Shown here piece by piece: positions 1-6,852 of a DNA stretch of 64,000 bases. The notes under the pieces are model-generated. The model was not told the origin of the DNA. It saw only the letters and a program-made list of their open reading frames with translations, and did no database searches. This DNA comes from Actinoallomurus soli. Lineage in GTDB: Bacteria; Actinomycetota; Actinomycetes; Streptosporangiales; Streptosporangiaceae. The stretch lies in NCBI RefSeq assembly GCF_024055715.1, contig NZ_JAMXMV010000006.1:62001-126000 (forward strand). Reading direction: 5' to 3'. The position numbers and the translations under genes are program-made. Position 1 is the stretch's first letter. The number at the start of each line of letters is the position of its first letter.

Positions 1-314
1 TTCACCTGCTGCGCGCGCTCGCCCAGCGCCTGCGCCGGACCAACGAGAACATGGCCGACCTCGTCTTCACGGACGTGCCCGGCCGGGTCGCCAAGGCCCT
101 TCTCGACCTGGCCGAGCGGTTCGGCCAGCCGAGCGAGAGCGGCCTGCACGTTCACCACGACCTGACACAGGAGGAGCTCGCCCAGCTCGTCGGCGCGTCG
201 CGGGAGACGGTGAACAAGGCCCTCGCCGACTTCGCCCAGCGGGGCTGGCTGCGCATCGAGGCCCGCGCCGTGCAGGTCCTCGACATCGAGCGCCTCCGCA
301 AGCGCTCCCGTTAA
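1..314 (+). CDS. crp: Crp/Fnr-family transcriptional regulator, C-terminal part (5' end outside window)
   Basis: The frame is open from the first bases of the window, so the gene starts upstream and only about 103 C-terminal residues are present. They comprise the end of the long dimerisation helix and the winged helix-turn-helix. The HTH ([20 protein letters not shown], about residues 58-77 of the fragment) and the preceding [10 protein letters not shown] segment are typical of actinobacterial cAMP receptor proteins such as M. tuberculosis Rv3676 and Streptomyces Crp (recalled). The cyclic-nucleotide-binding domain cannot be seen. The gene faces the minus-strand MBL-fold gene tail to tail, only a few bases away. 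Confidence 0.93.
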   Translation, partial: HLLRALAQRLRRTNENMADLVFTDVPGRVAKALLDLAERFGQPSESGLHVHHDLTQEELAQLVGASRETVNKALADFAQRGWLRIEARAVQVLDIERLRKRSR

Positions 315-1063
315 CCGCCTCTGAGGTAGTCGAGCTGGGCCTGCACGGCCCACTCGGCGGCCGGCCACAGCGACCGGTCGACGTCGGCGTACACGCGTTC
401 CACGACGTCCCGGGCGGTGCGCGCGCCGGCCGTGAGGGCGTCCTCGACCTGCTGGAGGCGTTCGCGCCGGTGGGCGATGTAGTGGTCGAGGGCGCCGACG
501 GGGTCGTCGAGCCGCGGGCCGTGGCCGGGCAGGATCACGTCGGCCCCCTCGGCCATCGCCCGCAGCCGGTCCAGCGAGGCGAGGTAGTCCCCGAGGCGGT
601 CCACCACGGTGCTGCCGTAGCCCAGCACGGTGTCGCCGGTGAGCACGGCACGGTCGACGGGCAGCCAGAAGCACAGCGAGTCGTGCGTGTGGCCCGGCGT
701 CTCCATGACGCGCAGCTCCAGGCCGTCCAGCTCGACGACGTCGCCCTCTCCCAGGCCCTCCTCGCCCAGCCGCAGCGCCGGGTCGAGCGCCCGGACGGGA
801 ACGGGCCGGGAGCCGTCGGCGGCCAGTTCGGCGAACCGCCGCGCGCCCTCCGCGTGGTCCGGATGGCCGTGCGTGAGCAGCACGAGGGCCACGCGCCCCG
901 CCTCGGCGGCGACCCGGCGCAGGTGCTCCTCGTGTTCCGGTCCCGGGTCGACGACGATCGAGCGTTCGGCGCCCGGCTCGCGCAGCACCCAGGTGTTCGT
1001 GCCGTCCAGGGTCATCGGGGAGGGGTTCGGCGCCAGCACGCACCGGGCCCGCTCGGTGCGCAT
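311..1063 (-). CDS. MBL-fold metallo-hydrolase
   Basis: A 250-residue metallo-beta-lactamase-fold hydrolase. The zinc-binding motif THGHPDH is at residues 64-70, followed by a PGHTHDS histidine, a GDTVLG aspartate and a PGHGPR histidine, which is the complete two-zinc ligand set. The longer open frame upstream runs through a tandem repeat array and reads as repeated peptide. I therefore place the start at the ATG at 1063, where the N-terminus ([14 protein letters not shown]) matches this family. It is the last gene of a minus-strand run that begins with the SPFH gene at 3.8 kb. Rv3677c occupies the same place in M. tuberculosis (recalled). The substrate is unknown; related proteins act on thioesters or RNA. 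Confidence 0.88.
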   Translation of the reverse strand: MRTERARCVLAPNPSPMTLDGTNTWVLREPGAERSIVVDPGPEHEEHLRRVAAEAGRVALVLLTHGHPDHAEGARRFAELAADGSRPVPVRALDPALRLGEEGLGEGDVVELDGLELRVMETPGHTHDSLCFWLPVDRAVLTGDTVLGYGSTVVDRLGDYLASLDRLRAMAEGADVILPGHGPRLDDPVGALDHYIAHRRERLQQVEDALTAGARTARDVVERVYADVDRSLWPAAEWAVQAQLDYLRGG

Positions 1064-1080
1064 GCCGTCGATGCCGCTCA

Positions 1081-1312
1081 CGGCCGGACCCCGGCGACAC
1101 GACCGTCGATGCCGCTCACGGCCGGACCCCGGCGACACCACCGTCGATGACGCTTCCCGGCCGGACCCCGGCGACACCACCGTCGATGACGCTTCCCGGC
1201 CGGACCCCGGCGACACCACCGTCGATGACGCTTCCCGGCCGGACCCCGGCGACACCACCGTCGATGACGCTTCCCGGCCGGACTCCGGCGACACGGCTGT
1301 GTACGGCGCTCA
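1081..1312. repeat. Tandem repeat array, six units of 38-39 bp
   Basis: Six head-to-tail units start at 1081, 1119, 1158, 1197, 1236 and 1275. The four central units are 39 bp and essentially identical (CGGCCGGACCCCGGCGACAC followed by a shorter less GC-rich tail). The two outer units are 38 bp and diverged. The array fills the gap between the NUDIX gene, whose stop codon lies inside the last unit, and the MBL gene. Because 39 is a multiple of three, all frames stay open through it, which creates spurious repeat ORFs on both strands. Confidence 0.95.
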
Positions 1313-2188
1313 CGGGCGGGCTCCGGGGACGTGGCCGTCGAGCTCGGGCGGCATGAAGAGGTAGACGCCGTCGCCGGTCACGCGCGCCTCGGGCAGCCGG
1401 GGCCGTACGACGCGTTCGGCGGCGAGCACCGCGGCGACCGAGTCGTACGCCGCGAGCTCGGTGAGCGTGACCATGGTCGGCGGCAGCAGCGCCATCGCGC
1501 CGCGCCGGGCGGCGTCGACCGCCTCCCGGGGGCGTACCCAGGTCACGCGGTCGGACTCGGTGCTCACGTCCTGGGTGCGCTGCCCGGCGGGCAGCGCCGC
1601 GACGAAGAACCGCGTGTCGTACCGGCGTTCCTCGATGACGGGCGTGATCCAGTGCGCCCAGGGGCGCAGCAGGTCACCGCGCAGGACGAGGCCGCGCCTG
1701 TCGAGCAGCGCGGCCAGGGACTGCGATCGGCCCAGCAGCGCCTGCCGGTCGGCCTCCCAGTCGTCCCCGGCGAGGTCCGCCACGATCGTGTCCGGCGTCG
1801 GACCGGCGAGCAGCACGCCCGACTCCTCGAACGTCTCGCGGACCGCCGCGCACACCAGCTCGCGGGCGAGGGTCTCCCCGGCGCCGAACGCCGCGCCCCA
1901 CTCCGCGGGCGACGGCCCGGCCCAGCCCACCGTACGATCGCCGTCGCGCGCGTCCACCGAACCGCCGGGGAAGACGTACGCTCCCGGCGCGAACGGCATG
2001 GACGTCACCCGGCGCAGCATGTAGACCTCGACGCCGCCGCCCGTGGCGTCGCGGAGCAGGACGACCGTCGAGGCGTCCCGCGGCGCGGCCGGCTCCGCCC
2101 GGCCCTCCTCGAGGTCGCGGATGCGTTCGGCGAAGTGGTCGGGCAGCCGAAGACCGGGAACGTCCGTCAACGGGGCCTCCTCGTTCAC
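1310..2188 (-). CDS. NUDIX hydrolase (NUDT19-like)
   Basis: A 292-residue protein starting with GTG. The NUDIX box core REtfEESG lies at residues 117-124, preceded by a FAPGAYVFPGG strand near residue 67 that is typical of NUDT19/RP2-like hydrolases. The family hydrolyses nucleoside diphosphates linked to another moiety, often CoA or NDP-sugar derivatives; the substrate here is unknown. It lies downstream of the RidA gene on the same strand (64-bp gap) and is probably co-transcribed with it. Its last codons (GHVPGARP, stop) share sequence with the neighbouring tandem repeat, so the array may have grown from, or into, this gene end. Confidence 0.88.
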   Translation of the reverse strand: MNEEAPLTDVPGLRLPDHFAERIRDLEEGRAEPAAPRDASTVVLLRDATGGGVEVYMLRRVTSMPFAPGAYVFPGGSVDARDGDRTVGWAGPSPAEWGAAFGAGETLARELVCAAVRETFEESGVLLAGPTPDTIVADLAGDDWEADRQALLGRSQSLAALLDRRGLVLRGDLLRPWAHWITPVIEERRYDTRFFVAALPAGQRTQDVSTESDRVTWVRPREAVDAARRGAMALLPPTMVTLTELAAYDSVAAVLAAERVVRPRLPEARVTGDGVYLFMPPELDGHVPGARP

Positions 2189-2252
2189 GGTAGGCCGGGA
2201 CGCCGTCCGGCGGTGACGGGACGGCGTCCCACGAGGGCTTTTCGGCCGAACG

Positions 2253-2714
2253 TTATTCGATCTCGGCGGTGAGTTCGACCTCGACGGGCGCGTTGCGCGG
2301 CAGGACCGCGACGCCGACCGCGCTGCGGGCGTGCCGGCCCGCGTCGCCGAACACCTCGCCGAGCAGGTCGCTCGCCCCGTTGATCACCTGGGGCTGGCCG
2401 TAGAAGTCCGGGGCGCTGGCCACGAAGCCGACGACCTTGACGATGCGCCGCACCCGCGACAGCTCGCCGACCTCGGCCTTGAGCGCGGCGATCGCGTTCA
2501 GGGCGGCCGTACGGGCCAGCGCGGCGGCCTCCTCCTCGGTGACCTCCGCGCCGACCTTGCCGGTCGCGAGGAGCCTGCCGTCGGCGATCGGCAGCTGGCC
2601 CGACGTGTGGACCAGGTTCCCGGTCCGCGCGGTCGGGACGTACGACGCCAGCGGCGCCACGACGTCCGGGATCTCCAGCCCGAGCTCGCGGGCCCTCTCC
2701 TCGGGCGTGCTCAC
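2253..2714 (-). CDS. RidA family protein (YjgF/YER057c/UK114)
   Basis: A 153-residue RidA-type protein starting at a GTG that overlaps the stop of the upstream DUF4177 gene by three bases (GTGA). The longer upstream frame reads antisense to DUF4177 and was rejected. It contains the GRHARSAVGVAVLPRNAPVE segment with the conserved arginine that holds the imine or carboxylate substrate in active RidA proteins. The family clears reactive enamine/imine intermediates of amino acid metabolism. The position matches Rv3678c in M. tuberculosis (recalled). It probably belongs to the operon running from 3.84 kb to 0.3 kb. Confidence 0.9.
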   Translation of the reverse strand: MSTPEERARELGLEIPDVVAPLASYVPTARTGNLVHTSGQLPIADGRLLATGKVGAEVTEEEAAALARTAALNAIAALKAEVGELSRVRRIVKVVGFVASAPDFYGQPQVINGASDLLGEVFGDAGRHARSAVGVAVLPRNAPVEVELTAEIE

Positions 2715-2866
2715 TGCTTCTCTCGCTTGAGGTAGGCCACGAGGTTCTCGGGGTTCGGGCCGGGGATGACGGTGACGAGCTCCCACCCGTCCTCGCCCCA
2801 GTTATCGAGGATCTGCTTCGTCGCGTGCACGAGCAGTGGAACGGTCGCGTACTCCCACTTCTTCAT
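2711..2866 (-). CDS. DUF4177-type small protein
   Basis: A 51-codon gene. The product reads MKKWEYATVPLLVHATKQ, then a NWGEDGWELVTV core, and ends with AYLKREKQ. The pattern WEY-x(n)-LN-x-WG-x-GWELV is characteristic of DUF4177 proteins, whose function is unknown. It lies 13 bp after the SPFH gene and overlaps the RidA start (GTGA), so it is translationally coupled in the same operon. M. tuberculosis has a similarly small gene at this place (Rv3678A, recalled). Confidence 0.85.
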   Translation of the reverse strand: MKKWEYATVPLLVHATKQILDNWGEDGWELVTVIPGPNPENLVAYLKREKQ

Positions 2867-2879
2867 GGACCGAACCCTA

Positions 2880-3839
2880 TTACCGCGGTGCGGGCGGCTC
2901 CTCGTGTCGCGCGGCGATGCCGGGCTGCTCCTTCGCGTGCAGTCCGGGCACGGGCGGCACCTCGTCGGCGGAGTCGATCGACGCCGGCTCGCCGGCCTCG
3001 GCCAGCTCCTCCTCGGCCTTGGCGAGGCGCTCGGCCAGGTCGGGCCGGTGAGAACCCTCAGGCGGCGTACGGTCCCCGCCCGCCGCGCGGTCGAAGAAGC
3101 GCAGCAGCTCCACGGGGAACGGCATCACGAGCGTGCTGTTCTTCTCGGCGGCGACCTCCACGACCGTCTGCAGCAGCCGCAGCTGGAGGGACGCGGGGTC
3201 CTGCGCCATGACCTCGGCCGCGGCGGCCAGCCGCTTGGACGCCTGGAACTCACCGTCGGCGGTGATGATGCGCGCGCGGCGCTCCCGCTCGGCCTCGGCC
3301 TGCCGCGCCATCGACCGCTTCATGCCCTCGGGCAGCGAGACGTCCTTGATCTCGACGCGCTCGATCTTGACGCCCCACGGCGCCTCGGTCATGCCGTCCA
3401 TGATCTGGCGGAGCTCGGCGTTGATCGACTCGCGGTCGGACAGCAGCTGCTGCATGTCGGCCCGGCCGATGACCGAACGCAGTGACGTCTGCGCCACCTG
3501 CGAGATGGCCCAGTTGTAGTTCTGCACGTTGACGATCGCCTTCACCGGGTCGATCACCCGGAAGTAGACGACCGCGTCGACGCGGACGCTGACGTTGTCC
3601 TGGGTGATGCCCTCCTGCGCGGGGACGCCCATCGCCACCGTCTGCATGTTGACCTTCGTCATCCGGTCGATCATGGGAAAGATCAGCGTCAGGCCCGGCG
3701 GCCGGAAGTGCGGCTGGACCTGGCCGAGGCGGAAGACCACGCCGCGTTCGACCTGCTGAACGACCTTGATCGACGACAGGATGATCAGCAAGATCACGAA
3801 GCCGATGACGCCTAGGAGCACGAATGCCGCTTCAGCCAC
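2880..3839 (-). CDS. SPFH/Band 7 (slipin-like) membrane protein
   Basis: About 319 residues: an N-terminal hydrophobic helix (AFVLLGVIGFVILLIIL), then an SPFH/Band 7 domain beginning at VQQVERGVVFRLG, with a coiled-coil RQAEAERERRARI stretch and a charged C-terminus. Such stomatin/slipin proteins oligomerise on the membrane and scaffold or regulate membrane proteins, often with NfeD proteins; none is seen here. I place the start at the GTG at 3839, behind an AAAGGTGAG ribosome binding site. GTG at 3848 and ATG at 3881 are alternatives. It is first in the minus-strand operon and divergent from the ArsA pair. Confidence 0.88.
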   Translation of the reverse strand: MAEAAFVLLGVIGFVILLIILSSIKVVQQVERGVVFRLGQVQPHFRPPGLTLIFPMIDRMTKVNMQTVAMGVPAQEGITQDNVSVRVDAVVYFRVIDPVKAIVNVQNYNWAISQVAQTSLRSVIGRADMQQLLSDRESINAELRQIMDGMTEAPWGVKIERVEIKDVSLPEGMKRSMARQAEAERERRARIITADGEFQASKRLAAAAEVMAQDPASLQLRLLQTVVEVAAEKNSTLVMPFPVELLRFFDRAAGGDRTPPEGSHRPDLAERLAKAEEELAEAGEPASIDSADEVPPVPGLHAKEQPGIAARHEEPPAPR

Positions 3840-3964
3840 GGCGCTCACCTTTCTGACGGCCGATTCCCTCATGTCCGACACTAGTCTTCGAATCCTCTGA
3901 GGTGGCAGACGTCACTTTGCGGGGGCTGCGAACGCGTCGCCGGACGGACGATAACCTCACAAGA

Positions 3965-4960
3965 GTGAGCGCGAGAGACACCGACTGGGACGGTGTACGG
4001 CTGCACGTCGTCACTGGTAAGGGCGGCACCGGCAAGACCACGGTGGCCGCCTCTCTGGCGCTCGCCCTGGCCGCGGGCGGGCGGCGGGTCCTGCTCATCG
4101 AGGTGGAGGGCCGGCAGGGGATCGCCCAGCTGTTCGACTGCCCGCCGCTGCCGTACGAGGAGCGCAAGGTCGCCGTGGCGCCGGACGGCGGCGATGTGTA
4201 CGCCCTCGCCGTCGACCCCGAAGAGGCCATGCTCGAGTACCTGGAGATGTTCTACAACATCAAGAGGGCGGGCAAGGCGCTCAACAAGATCGGCCTGATC
4301 GACTTCGCGACCACGATCGCGCCGGGCCTGCGCGACGTCCTCCTCACCGGCAAGGCGAGCGAGGCCGTGCGCCGCCGCGACAAGAGCGGCCGCTTCATCT
4401 ACGACGCGGTGGTGATGGACGCCCCGCCGACCGGCCGCATCAGCCGGTTCCTCAACGTCAACGCCGAGGTCGCGGGGCTGGCGAAGGTCGGCCCGATCCG
4501 CAACCACGCCGACACGGTCATGAGGGTGATCCGCAGCCCGGAGACCGCGGTCCACTTCGTCACGCTCCTGGAGGAGATGCCGGTCCAGGAGACCCTGGAC
4601 GGGGTCGCGGAGCTGCGGGAGATCGGCCTGCCCGTCGGCGGCCTGATGATCAACATGGTCCGGCCGCCGCTGCTGCCCGCCGAGGAGTTGGCCCTGGCCG
4701 TCCGCGACGAGCTCGACGTCGAGGCGATCCGCGTGGGGATCAAGGCGGCCGGCATCGAGGACCGCACCGCCGAGATCGCCGACGCGCTCGCCGAGGAGGC
4801 CGCCGACCACGCGCGGCGCACCGCCCTGCAGGAGCGGGAGAAGGCCCGCCTCGCCGACGCGCACGTACCCCAGTACGAGCTGCCGCACCTCAGCGACGGG
4901 ATGGACCTCGCCGGGCTCTACGAGCTGGCCGCCGAGTTGAGGAGGCAGGGAGCAGCGTGA
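3965..4960 (+). CDS. ArsA/Get3-like ATPase, first subunit (BagA-like)
   Basis: A 331-residue P-loop ATPase with deviant Walker A GKGGTGKTT at residues 18-26 and the DAPPTGRISRFLN switch region near residue 160. It belongs to the ArsA/Get3 class but carries threonine instead of valine in the P-loop. A GTG start at 3965 places the P-loop at the usual distance from the N-terminus. It overlaps the next gene by four bases (GTGA), so both are made together. In M. tuberculosis the orthologous pair Rv3679-Rv3680 (called BagA/BagB, recalled) forms a hetero-complex linked to stress tolerance. No arsenite metal-site cysteines or ars genes are present, so arsenic export is unlikely. Confidence 0.9.
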   Translation: MSARDTDWDGVRLHVVTGKGGTGKTTVAASLALALAAGGRRVLLIEVEGRQGIAQLFDCPPLPYEERKVAVAPDGGDVYALAVDPEEAMLEYLEMFYNIKRAGKALNKIGLIDFATTIAPGLRDVLLTGKASEAVRRRDKSGRFIYDAVVMDAPPTGRISRFLNVNAEVAGLAKVGPIRNHADTVMRVIRSPETAVHFVTLLEEMPVQETLDGVAELREIGLPVGGLMINMVRPPLLPAEELALAVRDELDVEAIRVGIKAAGIEDRTAEIADALAEEAADHARRTALQEREKARLADAHVPQYELPHLSDGMDLAGLYELAAELRRQGAA

Positions 4961-6108
4961 CCGCCGCCGACAAGACCCCGCCGGACTTCTGCATCGACGA
5001 CCTGATCGACGACCCCGACACGAGGATCATCGTCTGCTGCGGGTCGGGGGGCGTGGGCAAGACCACGACCGCCGCCGCCGTGGGGGTCCGCGCCGCCGAA
5101 CGCGGCCGCGACGTCGTCGTGCTGACCGTCGACCCCGCCCGCCGGCTCGCCCAGGCGCTGGGCCTCACCGAGCTGGACAACACCCCGCGGCTCGTCGAGG
5201 GCGTCGACGGCGAGTTGCACGCGATGATGCTCGACATGAAGCGCACCTTCGACGAGATCGTCGAGGCGCACGCCGAGCCCGAACGCGCGCAGCAGATCCT
5301 GGCCAACCCCTTTTACCAGTCGCTGTCGTCCAGCCTGTCGGGGACGCAGGAGTACATGGCGATGGAGAAGCTGGGCCAGCTGCACCGGTCCGGCGCCTGG
5401 GACCTCATCGTCGTCGACACGCCGCCGTCCCGTTCGGCGCTGGACTTCCTCGACGCGCCGGAGCGGATGGGCCGGTTCCTCGACGGCCGATTGATCAAAA
5501 TCCTGATGGCCCCCGCGAAGGCGGGCGGGCGCTTCGGGCTGAAGGTCGTGACCGCCGGCTTCGGCATGTTCACGAACGCGATCACGAAGGTGCTCGGCGG
5601 TCAGTTGCTGAAGGACGTCCAGACGTTCGTGCTGGCCTTCGACACGATGTTCGGCGGGTTCCGGGAGCGGGCGGAGCAGACGTACCGCCTGCTGCAGGCG
5701 CCCGGCACGGCGTTCCTCGTCGTCGCGGCCCCGGAGCCGGACGCGCTGCGCGAGGCGTCGTACTTCGTCGAGCGCCTCGCCGAGGAGCAGATGCCGCTGG
5801 CCGGGATGGTCCTCAACCGGGTCCACACGTCCGACGCCTCGCACCTGTCGGCCGTACGCAGCGAGGCCGCCGCGGAGACGCTGGAGGATCGCGGCGCGCA
5901 TCCCCTGGCCGCCGCGCTGCTGCGGCTGCACGCCGAGCGGATGCACGTGACCGCGCGTGAGGCGCGGCTGTGTGAGAGCTTCACCTCGTCGCATCCGGCC
6001 GTTCCGAGGGCCACGGTCGCGGCCATGGCCGAGGACGTCCACGACCTGGACGGGCTCCGGTGCATCGCGAGGGACCTGGCGGGCGAACACGAAGAGCCCG
6101 CGGCCTGA
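4957..6108 (+). CDS. ArsA/Get3-like ATPase, second subunit (BagB-like)
   Basis: A 383-residue ATPase with canonical deviant Walker A GSGGVGKTTT near residues 29-38 and the switch motif VVDTPPSRSALDFLDAP near residue 153. It starts at a GTG overlapping the preceding gene's stop by four bases, so stoichiometric coupled translation is expected. The pairing of two divergent ArsA-like subunits directly beside wblA/whiB4 and ponA2 is the conserved actinobacterial arrangement (Rv3679-Rv3682, recalled). It probably acts as a soluble heteromeric nucleotide switch at the membrane. The client or substrate is not evident. Confidence 0.9.
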   Translation: MTAADKTPPDFCIDDLIDDPDTRIIVCCGSGGVGKTTTAAAVGVRAAERGRDVVVLTVDPARRLAQALGLTELDNTPRLVEGVDGELHAMMLDMKRTFDEIVEAHAEPERAQQILANPFYQSLSSSLSGTQEYMAMEKLGQLHRSGAWDLIVVDTPPSRSALDFLDAPERMGRFLDGRLIKILMAPAKAGGRFGLKVVTAGFGMFTNAITKVLGGQLLKDVQTFVLAFDTMFGGFRERAEQTYRLLQAPGTAFLVVAAPEPDALREASYFVERLAEEQMPLAGMVLNRVHTSDASHLSAVRSEAAAETLEDRGAHPLAAALLRLHAERMHVTAREARLCESFTSSHPAVPRATVAAMAEDVHDLDGLRCIARDLAGEHEEPAA

Positions 6109-6252
6109 TCACCACCGCACCCGCTCCGTACGAGACCGGGCCGCCGTACGAGACGAAGCGCGTTACGGGCTGAGCCGGGTACGGGCTGAGCCGCCGTTCG
6201 AGGCGAGGCCGGAGGAACAGGCGGCCTGATCGTTCAGGCGTTTCGTGAGGGA

Positions 6253-6278
6253 GCCTGGCCGGCCGGGCGCGGCCAGGC
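6253..6278. terminator. Hairpin between converging arsA pair and wblA
   Basis: GCCTGGCC (6253-6260) pairs with GGCCAGGC (6271-6278) around a 10-nt loop. It sits between the converging ArsA operon (ends 6108) and wblA (ends 6305) and could serve both. The rest of 6109-6304 holds short direct repeats such as TACGGGCTGAGCC twice (about 6164-6191) and no gene. Confidence 0.5.
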
Positions 6279-6304
6279 GGTCGATCGGCGGACGACTCGC
6301 CGGA

Positions 6305-6613
6305 TCAGCTCGCGACGAGCTCTTCGTCCGGGTCCTGCGACCGCTCGTACCGCTCCTTGGCGGTCTCCAGCAGCTCTCGCCACGATGAGACGTCCGGGCG
6401 CCGACGAAGCAGCGCGCGGCGCTCGCGCTCCGTCATGCCACCCCAGACGCCGAACTCGATGCGGTTGTCGAGGGCGTCGGCGAGACACTCCGTGCGCACT
6501 GGGCAGCCGCGGCAGATCAGCTTGGCCCGGTTCTGAGCCGCACCCTGCACGAACAACGCGTCGGGATCCGCGTTACGGCAGGCGGCGCGGGCGGTCCAAT
6601 CCGTGATCCACAT
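6305..6613 (-). CDS. wblA: WhiB-family iron-sulfur regulator (WblA/WhiB4)
   Basis: A 102-residue WhiB-like protein. Cysteines at 12, 34, 37 and 43 form the C-x(n)-C-xx-C-x5-C ligand set for a [4Fe-4S] cluster, followed by the GVWGG turn and a basic RRALLRRR tail for DNA contact. The ATG at 6613 follows an AAGGGGAG ribosome binding site; longer upstream frames lack family similarity. Location between the ArsA pair and the PonA2-type PBP identifies it as the wblA (Streptomyces SCO3579)/whiB4 (Rv3681c) orthologue (recalled). These respond to redox stress and, in Streptomyces, control development and antibiotic production. Confidence 0.93.
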   Translation of the reverse strand: MWITDWTARAACRNADPDALFVQGAAQNRAKLICRGCPVRTECLADALDNRIEFGVWGGMTERERRALLRRRPDVSSWRELLETAKERYERSQDPDEELVAS

Positions 6614-6852
6614 CTTGGCCCCACTCCCCTTGGGTCGGTTGTCGTTTGCGAGCCCCGGCCGGACGGGCGCGGACGTCAGGCCGCCATACGAAAGCCGTGG
6701 GGAGAAACTTACGGAAGAGCGCGCCACTTCAACAGCCCCCGATGGGTCCATTCTTGAGATAGCCCCTACGGGCCATGGCAAGGCAACGAACTAGTCATCT
6801 GGCTCGGCGGGGTGCCCCATATGCACCTCTCGTCCCGCGTAACCTATGTCGC

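Noticed and set aside
1081-1312. CRISPR array
   Set aside because: Repeats are directly adjacent with no spacers and no cas genes.
4957-6108. Arsenite-efflux ATPase
   Set aside because: The metal-site cysteines of ArsA and neighbouring arsB/arsR genes are absent; the locus matches the Get3-like BagA/BagB pair.
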